Positions 13,833 to 24,587 of a DNA stretch of 64,000 bases are shown here, piece after piece. Both the position numbers and the translations under genes were made by a program. Each line of letters begins with the position of its first letter. Within the stretch, counting starts at the first letter, position 1. This stretch comes from Pseudomonas fluorescens (GTDB taxonomy: Bacteria; Pseudomonadota; Gammaproteobacteria; Pseudomonadales; Pseudomonadaceae): the NCBI RefSeq assembly GCF_902498195.1, contig NZ_CABVIY010000001.1, positions 310,001-374,000 on the forward strand. The letters run 5' to 3'. Under the pieces are notes generated by a model. The model saw only the letters and a program-made list of their open reading frames with translations, was not told the origin of the DNA and made no database searches.

Positions 13833-14456
13833 ATGCGTCTTATCCGCATGCTGTTGCTGCCGGTACTGGCTTTGACCACGCTTTCGGCCCACGCCGATGA
13901 CAAGGACGTGGCGCGCCTGACTCAATTGCTGGAAAAATCCCAGACCCTGAGCGCACGCTTTTCCCAGTTGACCCTTGATGGCACCGGCACCCAGTTGCAG
14001 GAAACCGCCGGCCAGATGTCGCTGCAACGTCCGGGGTTGTTCTACTGGCACACCGATGCACCGCAGGAGCAACTGATGGTGTCCGATGGCAAGAAGGTCT
14101 CCCTGTGGGACCCGGACCTGGAGCAAGTCACCATCAAGAACCTCGATCAACGCCTGACCCAGACGCCGGCGCTGCTGTTGTCCGGTGACGTGTCCAAGAT
14201 CAGCCAGAGCTTCGATATCAGCGCCAAGGAAGCCGGGGGCGTGATCGACTTCACCCTGAAGCCTAAAACCAAGGACACCCTGTTCGACAGCCTGCGCCTG
14301 TCGTTCCGCAACGGCCTGGTCAATGATATGCAGCTGATCGACAGCGTCGGCCAGCGCACCAACATCCTGTTCACCGGGGTGAAGGCCAACGAGCCGATCC
14401 CGGCGTCCAAGTTCAAGTTCGACATCCCCAAGGGTGCGGACGTGATCCAGGAATAA
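13833..14456 (+). CDS. lolA: Outer-membrane lipoprotein carrier protein LolA
   Basis: A 207-residue protein with a cleavable Sec signal peptide ([21 protein letters not shown] then DD). The start at 13833 was chosen because GAGG lies 6 nt upstream; an earlier in-frame ATG at 13821 overlaps that site. LolA shuttles lipoproteins across the periplasm from LolCDE to LolB. It follows ftsK by 66 bp and precedes rarA, the conserved gene order. Confidence 0.95.
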   Translation: MRLIRMLLLPVLALTTLSAHADDKDVARLTQLLEKSQTLSARFSQLTLDGTGTQLQETAGQMSLQRPGLFYWHTDAPQEQLMVSDGKKVSLWDPDLEQVTIKNLDQRLTQTPALLLSGDVSKISQSFDISAKEAGGVIDFTLKPKTKDTLFDSLRLSFRNGLVNDMQLIDSVGQRTNILFTGVKANEPIPASKFKFDIPKGADVIQE

Positions 14457-14466
14457 GCCGTAAACC

Positions 14467-14557
14467 CTGTGGGAGCGGGCTTGCTCGCGAATGCGCAGTG
14501 TCAGATACCACCAGGTTGACTGACACTGCGCATTCGCGAGCAAGCCCGCTCCCACAG
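14467..14557. repeat. REPIN (paired inverted REP)
   Basis: Inverted pair of the GAGCGGGCTTGCTCGCGA element with long complementary arms that extend into the centre (ATGCGCAGTGTCAG and CTGACACTGCGCAT), forming a near-complete 40-bp hairpin between lolA and rarA. Confidence 0.9.
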
Positions 14558-14601
14558 GGATCTGACCAGCACCAGAACCCCGTGAGGTTTCAACAGCAGT
14601 G

Positions 14602-15923
14602 ATGGACCTGTTTCGCAGCACCCCGATCGCTCAACCCCTGGCCGCCCGCTTGCGTGCGGCCAACCTGGATGAGTACGTCGGTCAGGAGCACGTGCTCGCT
14701 CGCGGCAAACCTTTGCGCGAAGCCCTGGAGCAGGGTGCCCTGCACTCGATGATTTTCTGGGGGCCGCCGGGTGTGGGCAAGACCACGCTGGCGCGGTTGC
14801 TGGCGGAAGTTTCGGAGGCGCATTTCGAGACGGTGTCGGCGGTGCTGGCGGGGGTCAAGGAGATCCGTCAGGCGGTGGAAATCGCCAAGCAGCAAGCGGC
14901 GCAGTACGGTCGGCGCACGATCCTGTTCGTCGACGAAGTGCACCGTTTCAACAAGTCACAGCAGGATGCGTTCCTGCCCTACGTCGAGGACGGCACGCTG
15001 ATTTTCATCGGCGCCACCACCGAAAACCCGTCCTTCGAACTCAATAACGCCTTGTTGTCCCGCGCCCGCGTCTATGTACTCAAAAGCCTCGACGAAACCG
15101 CCCTGCGCAAACTGGTGCATCGCGCGCTGACCGAAGAGCGCGGCCTGGGCAAGCGTCACCTGAGCCTCAGCGATGAAGGTTTCCAGATGCTGCTGTCCGC
15201 CGCCGACGGGGATGGCCGGCGTCTGTTGAATTTGCTGGAAAACGCCTCGGACCTGGCCGAAGACCACAGTGAGATCGGCGTCGAGCTGCTGCAAAGCCTG
15301 CTGGGTGATACCCGCCGCCGTTTCGACAAGGGTGGCGAAGCGTTCTACGACCAGATATCCGCACTGCACAAATCGGTGCGCGGGTCCAACCCCGACGGCG
15401 CGTTGTACTGGTTCGCGCGGATGATCGACGGCGGTTGCGATCCGCTGTACCTGGCCCGGCGCGTGGTGCGCATGGCCAGCGAAGACATCGGCAACGCCGA
15501 TCCCCGCGCCCTGAGCCTGTGCCTGGCGGCGTGGGAAGTGCAGGAACGACTCGGCAGCCCCGAAGGCGAACTTGCGGTGGCCCAGGCCATTACGTACCTG
15601 GCCTGCGCGCCGAAAAGCAACGCGGTGTACATGGGCTTCAAGGCCGCGCTGCGCAGCGCTGCCGAGCACGGCTCGCTGGAAGTGCCGCTGCACCTGCGCA
15701 ATGCCCCGACCAAGCTGATGAAGCAATTGGGCTACGGCGACGAATACCGTTACGCCCACGACGAGCCGGACGCCTATGCCGCCGGCGAAGATTACTTCCC
15801 TGAAGAGCTCGACCCGATTCCGTTCTATCAGCCCGTGCCCCGCGGCCTGGAGATGAAGATCGGTGAAAAGCTCAATCATTTGGCGCAACTCGATCGTTTA
15901 AGCCCCCGGCAGCGGAGAAAGTA

Positions 15924-15924
<1 letters not shown>
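14602..15924 (+). CDS. rarA: Replication-associated recombination protein RarA (MgsA)
   Basis: A 440-residue AAA+ ATPase starting [18 protein letters not shown]; a GTG immediately before the ATG is an alternative start one codon earlier. Walker [10 protein letters not shown] and Walker [17 protein letters not shown] are present, with the C-terminal tetramerisation region (LLSRARVYV... to QRRK) characteristic of RarA/WRNIP1. It acts at stalled replication forks. The stop TAG shares its G with the GTG start of crcB, so the two genes are translationally coupled. Confidence 0.95.
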
Positions 15925-17595
<1,671 letters not shown>

Positions 17596-18990
17596 ATGAA
17601 ATATCTGCCGCTGTTCCATAACCTGCGCGGCAGTCGTGTGTTGGTTGTCGGTGGGGGGGAGATTGCCTTGCGCAAATCCCGCCTGCTGGCCGATGCCGGT
17701 GCGCTGCTGCGGGTGGTCGCACCTGAAATCGAACAGCAACTACGTGAACTGGTTGCCGCCAGCGGCGGCGAGTGCGTGGTGCGCGGTTACGTCGAGGCGG
17801 ATCTCGAGGGTTGCGGGCTGATCATCGCCGCCACCGATGACGAAGCGCTGAACGCACAAGTCTCCGCCGATGCCCATCGGCGTTGCGTGCCGGTCAACGT
17901 GGTGGATGCGCCGGCCCTGTGCAGCGTGATCTTCCCGGCGATCGTCGACCGTTCGCCGTTGATCATTGCCGTGTCCAGCGGCGGCGATGCGCCGGTGCTG
18001 GCGCGCTTGATTCGCGCCAAGATCGAAACCTGGATTCCTTCCACCTACGGCCAACTGGCCGGTCTCGCGGCGCGTTTCCGCAATCAGGTGAAAAGCCTGT
18101 TCCCGGATGTGCAGCAGCGTCGCGCGTTCTGGGAAGACGTGTTCCAGGGCCCGATCGCCGACCGGCAATTGGCCGGGCAGGGCGCCGAAGCCGAGCGTCT
18201 GTTGCAGGCCAAGGTCGATGGCGAAGCGCCGGTGGCGACCGGCGAGGTGTATCTGGTGGGCGCAGGTCCCGGTGATCCGGACTTGCTGACCTTCCGCGCC
18301 TTGCGCCTGATGCAGCAAGCCGACGTGGTGCTGTATGACCGTCTGGTGGCGCCGGCGATCCTTGAGCTGTGCCGTCGCGATGCCGAGCGGGTGTACGTCG
18401 GCAAGCGTCGTGCCGACCATGCGGTGCCGCAGGACCAGATCAACCAGCAATTGGTGGATCTGGCAATGCAGGGCAAGCGCGTGGTGCGGTTGAAGGGCGG
18501 TGATCCGTTCATCTTCGGCCGTGGCGGGGAAGAGATCGAGGAACTGGCGGCCCATGGCATCCCGTTCCAGGTGGTGCCGGGTATCACGGCGGCAAGCGGT
18601 TGCGCGGCGTATGCCGGGATTCCGCTGACCCACCGCGATTACGCGCAGTCTGTAAGGTTCGTCACCGGTCACCTCAAGGACGGTACGACCGATCTGCCGT
18701 GGGCGGATCTGGTGGCCCCGGCGCAAACCCTGGTGTTCTACATGGGCCTGGTGGGCTTGCCGATCATCTGTGAACAGCTGATCAGGCATGGTCGCGGCGC
18801 GGATACCCCGGCGGCGCTGATCCAGCAGGGCACCACCGTCAATCAGCGGGTGTTTACCGGCACTTTGGCGGACCTGCCCACACTGGTGGCGGAGCATGAA
18901 GTGCATGCGCCGACGCTGGTGATCGTGGGGGAAGTGGTGCAACTGCGCGAGAAGCTGGCGTGGTTTGAAGGGGCTCAGGGGCAGGTCTAG
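17596..18990 (+). CDS. cysG: Siroheme synthase CysG (trifunctional)
   Basis: A 464-residue fusion: an N-terminal precorrin-2 dehydrogenase/ferrochelatase ([15 protein letters not shown]ossmann motif; the conserved Ser and Asp regions lie within the first 210 residues) and a C-terminal uroporphyrinogen-III C-methyltransferase ([59 protein letters not shown]). It converts uroporphyrinogen III to siroheme for sulfite and nitrite reductases. The start codon directly abuts serS, so the genes are cotranscribed. Confidence 0.96.
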   Translation: MKYLPLFHNLRGSRVLVVGGGEIALRKSRLLADAGALLRVVAPEIEQQLRELVAASGGECVVRGYVEADLEGCGLIIAATDDEALNAQVSADAHRRCVPVNVVDAPALCSVIFPAIVDRSPLIIAVSSGGDAPVLARLIRAKIETWIPSTYGQLAGLAARFRNQVKSLFPDVQQRRAFWEDVFQGPIADRQLAGQGAEAERLLQAKVDGEAPVATGEVYLVGAGPGDPDLLTFRALRLMQQADVVLYDRLVAPAILELCRRDAERVYVGKRRADHAVPQDQINQQLVDLAMQGKRVVRLKGGDPFIFGRGGEEIEELAAHGIPFQVVPGITAASGCAAYAGIPLTHRDYAQSVRFVTGHLKDGTTDLPWADLVAPAQTLVFYMGLVGLPIICEQLIRHGRGADTPAALIQQGTTVNQRVFTGTLADLPTLVAEHEVHAPTLVIVGEVVQLREKLAWFEGAQGQV

Positions 18991-19005
18991 AAACCGAGTC
19001 GTCCC

Positions 19006-19092
19006 CTTCGCGAGCAAGCCCGCTCCCACTTTTTGACCGTATTCTTGAGTTAGAACGCGGTCAAAAATGTGGGAGCGGGCTTGCTCGCGAAG
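19006..19092. repeat. REPIN, tail-to-tail pair
   Basis: Two REP elements in the reversed relative order: TCGCGAGCAAGCCCGCTC first, GAGCGGGCTTGCTCGCGA second. The Gs of GTGGG point inward and flank an additional inner repeat TTTTGACCG/CGGTCAAAA. It lies between the convergent cysG and glutathionyl-hydroquinone reductase genes. Confidence 0.88.
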
Positions 19093-19116
19093 AGGCCCTC
19101 AAAACCTGCGACAGTC

Positions 19117-20118
19117 TTAAACCCTGCGCCAAACCCCTTTCCCGCTCAACCGCGCCCGATCATGGGGTGCCGTAAAATCCTGCACCGGCCCTTTCGGCAC
19201 GACACCGGTCGGGTTGATGGTCTTGTGGCTGCCGTAGTAGTGGTTCTTGATGTGTTCGAAATCCACGGTCCCGGCAATCCCCGGCCACTGGTACATTTCC
19301 CGCAGCCAGTTCGACAGGTTCGGATAATCGGCAATCCGCCGCAGGTTGCACTTGAAGTGGCCGTGGTACACCGCATCAAAACGAATCAGTGTGGTGAACA
19401 GGCGGATGTCCGCTTCCGTCAGGTATTCGCCTGCCAGGTAACGATTGGCACCCAGCAACGCTTCCAGATGATCCAGTTCCGCAAACACGTCATCGAAGGC
19501 TTCTTCATAAGCCTGCTGTGACGTGGCAAACCCTGCACGATAAACACCGTTGTTTACCGCCGGGTAAATCCGCTCGTTCAGCGCGTCGATCTCGGCCCGC
19601 AGCGCTTGCGGGTAGAAGTCCAGATCATTACCGGTCAAGTCATCGAAAGCGCTGTTGAACATGCGGATGATTTCCGCCGATTCATTGCTGACGATGCGAT
19701 TCTGCTGTGTGTCCCAAAGCACCGGCACGGTGACGCGGCCGGTGTAGTCGGCGGTGTCGGCGGTGTAGCGCTGATGCATGAAGTCGAAGTGATCGAGCTG
19801 GTCGCCGGTGGAGCCCAGTGCCTTGTCGAAGGTCCAGCCGTTTTCCAGCATCAGCCAACTGACCACCGACACGTCGATCAGGCTTTCCAGGCCCTTGAGT
19901 TTGCGCAGGATCAGCGTGCGATGGGCCCACGGACAGGCGAGGGATACGTAGAGGTGATAGCGGCCGGCCTCGGCCGCAAAGCCACCGACACCACTCGGGC
20001 CGGGTTGGCCGTCGGCGGTGACCCAGTTGCGCCGTTGCGCCTGTTCACGCTGGAACGCGCCGTCCTTGCTGCTTTCGTACCACTTGTCCTGCCATTGACC
20101 TTCGACTAGCAAACCCAT
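19117..20118 (-). CDS. yqjG: Glutathionyl-hydroquinone reductase (YqjG/ECM4 family)
   Basis: A 333-residue Xi-class glutathione transferase. The active-site motif CPWAHR (Cys62) follows an N-terminal thioredoxin-like region (GRYHLYVSLACPWAHRTLI), and the C-terminal all-alpha domain includes YLAGEYLTEADIRLF. Enzymes of this family reduce glutathionyl-hydroquinones using a second glutathione. The start at 20118 is preceded by a GAGGAG stretch. The gene is alone between convergent cysG and the upstream ybiB-tus operon. Confidence 0.9.
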   Translation of the reverse strand: MGLLVEGQWQDKWYESSKDGAFQREQAQRRNWVTADGQPGPSGVGGFAAEAGRYHLYVSLACPWAHRTLILRKLKGLESLIDVSVVSWLMLENGWTFDKALGSTGDQLDHFDFMHQRYTADTADYTGRVTVPVLWDTQQNRIVSNESAEIIRMFNSAFDDLTGNDLDFYPQALRAEIDALNERIYPAVNNGVYRAGFATSQQAYEEAFDDVFAELDHLEALLGANRYLAGEYLTEADIRLFTTLIRFDAVYHGHFKCNLRRIADYPNLSNWLREMYQWPGIAGTVDFEHIKNHYYGSHKTINPTGVVPKGPVQDFTAPHDRARLSGKGVWRRV

Positions 20119-20208
20119 GTCCGAAACTCCTCAACCGATAAGCGTTGGAGAGGAGTCTATTCCTATAGGTTCGATAAAAAAGCGCAAATACTGAAGAGTC
20201 ATTATCGA

Positions 20209-21210
20209 TTAAATCGATTTGTCTCGCGCGTCCCAGTATTGCTGGGCGGTTTCGAACGCTTGCTCGCGGGGCTGGCCGAGACCACGCAGGGCCAGGGCCA
20301 TGGTGGAAATCAGGGCCATTTGCGGATAGCTGTCGACTACATCGCCGCGCCAGACGGCTTTCAGGTGTTCGATCTCCAACGAAGCGGGTTTCACGTGGCG
20401 CTGGCTCGACAGTTGCGGCCATTCCTCGTCCCAGCTTGCGCCGCCCGTGGTGCCGTACAGATGGCTGTCGGCGTCCGGGTTGATCTCGATCTCGCCGCCG
20501 TCGCCCTTGACCACGATCGCGTTGTCGCCGAGCAGGCCGCTGGCATCACGATGCACCGCCTGGTAGCCGGGGTGGAAAATGCTTTGCAGGCCGCAACGGG
20601 CACCCAGCGGGTTGAGAATCCGTGCCAGGGAGTGGATCGGCGAGCGCAGGCCCAGGGTGTTGCGCAGGTCAATCATGCGTTGCAGTTGTGGCGCCCAGTC
20701 CACCAGCGGCATGAAGGCCAGGCCGCCGTTATCCAGCGCCGCACCGGCCTGTTGCCAGTTGCGGCACAGCGGGATCTGCAGCGCGTCCAGCAATTGCTCG
20801 CTATATAGCCGACCCGCCGTGTGTGCGCCGCCGCCATGCATGAAAATCCGTATGCCGTTCTGTGCCAGGCACTTGGCCGCCAGCAGATACCACGGCAGGT
20901 GACGCTTCTTGCCGGCATAAGTCGGCCAGTCCAGATCGACCTTCAAGGCCGGGGCCTGCAAACGCTCGCGCAGGGCCTCGGTGAAACCGGCCATTTCCTC
21001 GGCGCTTTCTTCCTTGTGCCGCAACAGCATCAGGAACGCACCGAGCTGGGTGTCCTCGACCTGTTCGTCGAGCACCATGCCCATGGCCTGGCGGGCTTCG
21101 TCGCGGGTCAGGTCGCGGGCGCCGCGCTTGCCTTTGCCGAGGATGCGCACGAACTGGGCGAACGGGTGTTCGGCGGGCGTTTCGAGGGTCAACGCGGGGT
21201 AGTCGGTCAT
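20209..21210 (-). CDS. ybiB: Glycosyltransferase family 3 / YbiB-type protein (TrpD-like)
   Basis: A 333-residue relative of anthranilate phosphoribosyltransferase: an alpha-helical N-terminal domain (DEARQAMGMVLDEQVEDTQLGAFLMLLRHKEES) and a C-terminal alpha/beta domain with IRIFMHGGGAHTAGR replacing the TrpD PRPP loop. YbiB proteins bind nucleic acid rather than make tryptophan, so a biosynthetic role is unlikely. The ATG at 21210 overlaps the tusE stop (ATGA), which argues for translational coupling to the tus operon. The altered phosphate-binding motif is what separates it from TrpD. Confidence 0.82.
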   Translation of the reverse strand: MTDYPALTLETPAEHPFAQFVRILGKGKRGARDLTRDEARQAMGMVLDEQVEDTQLGAFLMLLRHKEESAEEMAGFTEALRERLQAPALKVDLDWPTYAGKKRHLPWYLLAAKCLAQNGIRIFMHGGGAHTAGRLYSEQLLDALQIPLCRNWQQAGAALDNGGLAFMPLVDWAPQLQRMIDLRNTLGLRSPIHSLARILNPLGARCGLQSIFHPGYQAVHRDASGLLGDNAIVVKGDGGEIEINPDADSHLYGTTGGASWDEEWPQLSSQRHVKPASLEIEHLKAVWRGDVVDSYPQMALISTMALALRGLGQPREQAFETAQQYWDARDKSI

Positions 21211-21542
21211 AAGCAATTCGTCGGTTTGGGCAGGCCCGCCAGTTTCGCGGCGAGTTTGGCGGGGGTGCCTTTGAACAGTCGGTTCAGGTGCAGGCTGTTG
21301 CCTTTGTCCGGGCCGAGCTTCAAGGCGGTGTACTTGATCAGTGGGCGGGTGGCCGGCGACAGCTGGAATTCGGCGTAGAAACGGCGCAGCAGGTCGAGGA
21401 TTTCCCAGTGTTCGGGGCTCAGCTCGATGTCTTCGGCGGCGGCCAGGGCGCTGGCGACGTCGGTCGACCAGTCACTCAGCTCGACCAGGAAACCGTCCTT
21501 GTCCAATTCGATGGCGCGTGCGCCGACGGTCAATACATTCAT
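21207..21542 (-). CDS. tusE: Sulfurtransferase TusE (DsrC/TusE family)
   Basis: A 111-residue protein with the DsrC/TusE fold and the conserved penultimate cysteine in the C-terminal PKPTNCL (Cys110), the residue that accepts persulfide from TusD. The body contains DGFLVELSDWSTDVA and SPEHWEILDLLRRFY. TusE passes sulfur to MnmA for tRNA wobble thiolation. It overlaps both tusB (4 bp) and ybiB (4 bp). Confidence 0.94.
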   Translation of the reverse strand: MNVLTVGARAIELDKDGFLVELSDWSTDVASALAAAEDIELSPEHWEILDLLRRFYAEFQLSPATRPLIKYTALKLGPDKGNSLHLNRLFKGTPAKLAAKLAGLPKPTNCL

Positions 21543-21832
21543 AACCAGCTGTTGACCTTGTCATGGTGAACCGACAGTTCGACGAAGGCCGGATAATCCA
21601 CGGCCTCGGCCCAATCCGCAATCGCGATGGCCCGTGCCCGGGCGTCTTCGTCCAGGGCGTAGAGTTTCAGGCCGCGAGCTTGCAGCGTGGTGAACGGCGC
21701 GGTGCCTGGTTGCAAGGCGTAGACGGCGTCACCGCACAGCAGCAGCGCATCGTCGGCACCGATCACGCGCAGGCAACTGGTCAGGCGGTCGTCGCCGAAG
21801 GGGGAATGAGACAACACATGCAAAGTCGACAT
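21539..21832 (-). CDS. tusB: Sulfurtransferase complex subunit TusB
   Basis: A 97-residue DsrH/TusB protein (MSTLHVLSHSPFGDDRL to the C-terminal VNSWL). It is the smallest subunit of the TusBCD heterohexamer that receives persulfide from IscS. Its ATG overlaps the last base of the tusC stop codon and its end overlaps the tusE start, giving a tightly coupled operon. Confidence 0.92.
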   Translation of the reverse strand: MSTLHVLSHSPFGDDRLTSCLRVIGADDALLLCGDAVYALQPGTAPFTTLQARGLKLYALDEDARARAIAIADWAEAVDYPAFVELSVHHDKVNSWL

Positions 21833-22194
21833 CAGAGGGTGATCACCTGGTCGTAACGGTCAATGAGTGCAGTGATTTCCTGGGCGCTCAGCGCCCGGGC
21901 GTCTTCCAGTGACAGCGCATTTGAGTCCAGGCCACGCTGTGCCACGCTTTCGGCGCAGACAAACAGTTCTTCGACGCCAAACATCGGCAGGGCCTGCAAG
22001 TTGGCGCTCAGGTCTTTCTGTTGCAGGGCCTTGGCGTCCTGTTTGGCGGCGAGCTGAAACACACCGTCATCGAGAAACAGCAGGCCGATCGGCAGGTCGA
22101 AGGCGCCGCCGGCCAGCACGATGTCCAGTGCTTCCCGCGCACCGGGTCCGGACCACGGGGATTGGCGGCTGATAATCAACAGGGATTTGGCCAT
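21832..22194 (-). CDS. tusC: Sulfurtransferase complex subunit TusC
   Basis: A 120-residue DsrF/TusC protein starting MAKSLLIISRQSPWSGPGAREALDIV, the conserved nucleotide-like fold shared by TusB, C and D. The start at 22194 was chosen over an in-frame start at 22209 because GGAGG lies about 8 nt upstream inside the end of tusD. There is only 1 bp between the tusD stop and this ATG. Confidence 0.92.
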   Translation of the reverse strand: MAKSLLIISRQSPWSGPGAREALDIVLAGGAFDLPIGLLFLDDGVFQLAAKQDAKALQQKDLSANLQALPMFGVEELFVCAESVAQRGLDSNALSLEDARALSAQEITALIDRYDQVITL

Positions 22195-22195
22195 C

Positions 22196-22588
22196 TCACG
22201 CGCCTCCAAAACAGATCAGGCGGTCGGCGTCCTGCGCCGCGTCATGCAACTGGCCGAGGCCGGACAGCTCCCACGGCGCGCCGACGGCGACCGCGTCGCG
22301 TTGATAGCGCCGCGCTTCTTCCTCGTTCAGCACACCCCGGCGCAGGGCGGCGGCGATGCACACCACGCCATCCAGTTGATGTTCGCTGACAAAGGCGCGC
22401 CATTGCCTGGGCAAATCCAGCTCATCCTGTGGCGTCACCACGCTGGCGGACGCGTTGTAGACGCCATCCTGGTAGAAAAACAGCCGGACAATCTCATGCC
22501 CACCGGCCAGCGCGGCCTGGGCAAACAGCAAGGCACGGCGCGAGGAGGGCGCATGGGCGGCGGAAAACACGGCGATGGCGAACTTCAT
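22196..22588 (-). CDS. tusD: Sulfurtransferase complex subunit TusD
   Basis: A 130-residue DsrE/TusD protein (MKFAIAVFSAAHAPSSRRALLFAQAAL). The catalytic cysteine is in LDGVVCIAAALRRGV near residue 74, and the C-terminal LICFGGA is typical. It is the subunit that directly transfers persulfide to TusE. It is the first gene of the tusDCBE-ybiB operon; the promoter lies in the 177-bp gap that also holds a REPIN. Confidence 0.92.
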   Translation of the reverse strand: MKFAIAVFSAAHAPSSRRALLFAQAALAGGHEIVRLFFYQDGVYNASASVVTPQDELDLPRQWRAFVSEHQLDGVVCIAAALRRGVLNEEEARRYQRDAVAVGAPWELSGLGQLHDAAQDADRLICFGGA

Positions 22589-22675
22589 GACAGACTCGAT
22601 CAGTGAAACTGCGGCCATGATAAAGCTTTATCGGCGGGGCGGCGAAGGGGGTTTGACAGAAGACTGGGGCACCCC

Positions 22676-22742
22676 CTTCGCGAGCAAGCCCGCTCCCACA
22701 TTTGAAATGCATTCCCATGTGGGAGCGGGCTTGCTCGCGAAG
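22676..22742. repeat. REPIN, tail-to-tail pair
   Basis: A short REPIN with the element order reversed relative to most in this window (TCGCGAGCAAGCCCGCTC then GAGCGGGCTTGCTCGCGA) and only about 20 bp between copies. It lies between tusD and the unknown gene at 22767. Confidence 0.88.
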
Positions 22743-22766
22743 GCGGACTGTCTGGCGCATCAATCA

Positions 22767-23102
22767 TCAGGATGACTTGGCCAACCCATACAATTCGCAA
22801 TATTCCAGCCATTCCATCCCGGCCATCTCGGCCACTTCCCTGTGCACTTCCAGGCGCTGGGCCTCGTAGTCCTCAGGCGTGACGGCGGTCAGTTGCAGCG
22901 TCAATTCCCAGGCAAACAGGCCAAGGCGCTCGGCTTCGGCCTCGAAGGCTTCGTGCAATCGCTCGTCGCGAAACTGTGCGACGGTTTCGCCCTTGGCCTG
23001 GGCGAGCAGCGGGTTCAGGTTGTCCAGCTCGACGCGCAGCCCGGGACGCTCATCGAGAAATCTTTTCAGGGCCTGTTCGTGTTGCAGCTCGGATGCCGCC
23101 AT
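22767..23102 (-). CDS. Small soluble protein of unknown function (111 aa)
   Basis: Starts MAASELQHEQALKRFLDERPG with a clear AAGGAG ribosome-binding site 6-7 nt upstream. It is acidic and predicted helical (QAKGETVAQFRDERLHEAFEAEAERLG, then LEVHREVAEMAGMEWLEYC), with no signal peptide, TM segment or recognisable catalytic motif. It is separated by only 19 bp from the HTH gene upstream and is probably cotranscribed with it. I do not recognise a characterised family; it resembles small Pseudomonas-restricted proteins. Confidence 0.75.
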   Translation of the reverse strand: MAASELQHEQALKRFLDERPGLRVELDNLNPLLAQAKGETVAQFRDERLHEAFEAEAERLGLFAWELTLQLTAVTPEDYEAQRLEVHREVAEMAGMEWLEYCELYGLAKSS

Positions 23103-23121
23103 GGTCGCTCCTTGAGAGGGA

Positions 23122-23370
23122 TTACGCAGACTGCTTCTTGGCAGCCTTGGCCGCAGCCGCCAGGCATTCCAGGGCAAACTGCTCGGTGTAGGTCATCTGA
23201 ATCGGCGTGGTTTCACCCTTGACGGTTCTTTCGCCGTCGAGGATGTAGCGAATGCGCTTGTCGGTGACGCCGATTCGCTTGGCGATCCAGGAAGGCGTCT
23301 GGCCGATCTGGCTGATCAGCTTGTCGGCATATTCAGTGGTCGGTTTGTAAAACTCGGCGTTGGGGGTCAT
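23122..23370 (-). CDS. Small helix-turn-helix (Cro/XRE-like) DNA-binding protein
   Basis: An 82-residue protein. Residues about 25-45 (TPSWIAKRIGVTDKRIRYI) look like a helix-turn-helix of the Cro/C1 type: a positioning helix, a turn at GVT and a basic recognition helix. The C-terminus is Ala/Lys rich (LAAAAKAAKKQSA). No phage genes are nearby, so it is more likely a local chromosomal regulator. The ATG at 23370 begins MTPNAEFYKPTTEY. It forms a two-gene unit with the unknown gene downstream and is divergent from the lipoprotein gene. Confidence 0.75.
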   Translation of the reverse strand: MTPNAEFYKPTTEYADKLISQIGQTPSWIAKRIGVTDKRIRYILDGERTVKGETTPIQMTYTEQFALECLAAAAKAAKKQSA

Positions 23371-23517
23371 CAGGTTTCCAGAAAGAAAGTTGAAGCGGCG
23401 CAGGGGGGCGACAGGGTGCGCGAATCGTGGCGCGATGTCGCGGTATAAATGAAGTAAAGCAGAACGACACGGGCTGTCGGGGTGATACAGTCCGCTTTTT
23501 CCCGATGAGCGAATGCA

Positions 23518-23868
23518 ATGCGAATTCTGATGGTGGCGCTGGCCGTCACGTTGCTAGCCGGTTGTGCCGGCTCGGTGATGAGCGACGCCCGCAGCAAACC
23601 CCCGTACAAGACTCTCAACTCGGACAAACCGGAAAAAGTCGTGGCCCAGTGCGTGCAGTTTTCCTGGCAGGACGAAGCGGTGTTCGGTGTCGATGCCAGC
23701 GGCTATCTGCAGCCGGGGGAGAAGGGCGGTACAACGGTGTACACGCGTTCGGCGGAGTCCTTCGTGGATGTGACCACCGATGCGTCCGGGACCGTGCTGA
23801 GCTACTACGCGCAGCAGGACGACTTCGTCGCCAAGCGCCGGCTGGCGGCGCTGGCGACGTGCCTGTGA
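23518..23868 (+). CDS. Small lipoprotein of unknown function
   Basis: A 116-residue protein with a lipoprotein signal: MRILMVALAVTLLAGCAGS, lipobox LLAGC with the acylated Cys at residue 16. The +2 residue is Ala, so outer-membrane sorting is expected. The mature region contains VAQCVQFSWQDEAVFGVD and ends with ALATCL; the two extra cysteines could form a disulfide. No functional family was recognised. It is divergent from the HTH gene and followed by a REPIN. Confidence 0.75.
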   Translation: MRILMVALAVTLLAGCAGSVMSDARSKPPYKTLNSDKPEKVVAQCVQFSWQDEAVFGVDASGYLQPGEKGGTTVYTRSAESFVDVTTDASGTVLSYYAQQDDFVAKRRLAALATCL

Positions 23869-23892
23869 TTTGAAGGGCTAACGCAATCCCCT

Positions 23893-23980
23893 GTGGGAGC
23901 GGGCTTGCTCGCGAAAGCGGTGAATCAGTCAATACCGATCTCGACTGACACACTGCGTTCGCGAGCAAGCCCGCTCCCAC
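23893..23980. repeat. REPIN (paired inverted REP)
   Basis: Inverted pair of GAGCGGGCTTGCTCGCGA between the convergent lipoprotein and acetyltransferase genes. Confidence 0.9.
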
Positions 23981-24015
23981 TCGGGGTCGTGTTGATTACA
24001 CACTTTGCGTAATGA

Positions 24016-24441
24016 TCAGTCGCTCAATCGCTTCTGAAAGAAGAAATGTTTGTGCCCCGGCGGGTAGTCGGCGATGTGCCCGATCTCGCTGTAGCCGCAT
24101 TTTTTGTAGAACTCCGGTGCCTGGAACGAAAAGGTATCGAGCCACAGCCCTACGCATTTTCTCTCCCGCGCCAGGTCTTCGGCCATCTGCATCAGCTTCG
24201 TGCCCATGCCTTGTCCCCGAGCCTGTTCCGGCACCGACAGCAGGTCGATGAACAGCCACTGATAAAACAACTTGGCGTACAGACCGCCGAGGATCTCGTC
24301 GTTTTCGTCGCGGACCAGTAGCGCGATGCTCTCGGGTATGGCGCCGTCGGCCTTCGAAGCGTTGTAGGCGCGCAGCGGCAGCAGGATGGCCTGGCGTTCT
24401 TCTTCCGTGGGGTTTGGCGAGAACTCGATACGCAGGGTCAT
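24016..24441 (-). CDS. GNAT family N-acetyltransferase
   Basis: A 141-residue protein starting MTLRIEFSPNPTEEERQ; the longer in-frame start would add 36 residues of poor quality. It has the acetyl-CoA motif A region (LLSVPEQARGQGMGTKLM, i.e. RGQGMG for the Q/RxxGxG/A loop) and a C-terminal FYKKCGYSEIG typical of motif B. The acceptor substrate is unknown. It is divergent from the hemerythrin-like gene. Confidence 0.85.
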   Translation of the reverse strand: MTLRIEFSPNPTEEERQAILLPLRAYNASKADGAIPESIALLVRDENDEILGGLYAKLFYQWLFIDLLSVPEQARGQGMGTKLMQMAEDLARERKCVGLWLDTFSFQAPEFYKKCGYSEIGHIADYPPGHKHFFFQKRLSD

Positions 24442-24587
24442 GGCAATGTCCTTATGGCAGTGAAGTCGCAGACTATCCGGGTCATGGCGATTGATCCATC
24501 CCCCCGGCAAATGTGGAACCGTCGCCCGCGCGCAGATGTCTAGCCTCAAGAAGCGTCATTCCAGAACGCGGCCCATGAGGACACTCC

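Noticed and set aside
12327..14621. Minus-strand 764-codon open frame opposite ftsK and lolA
   Set aside because: Composition is that of an antisense shadow and it crosses a REPIN.
20209..21210. Anthranilate phosphoribosyltransferase (TrpD)
   Set aside because: The glycine-rich PRPP loop is altered and the gene lies in the tus operon, not with trp genes; YbiB fits better.
23122..23370. Prophage remnant indicated by a Cro-like protein
   Set aside because: No integrase, structural, lysis or attachment-site features are nearby; neighbouring genes are ordinary chromosomal ones.
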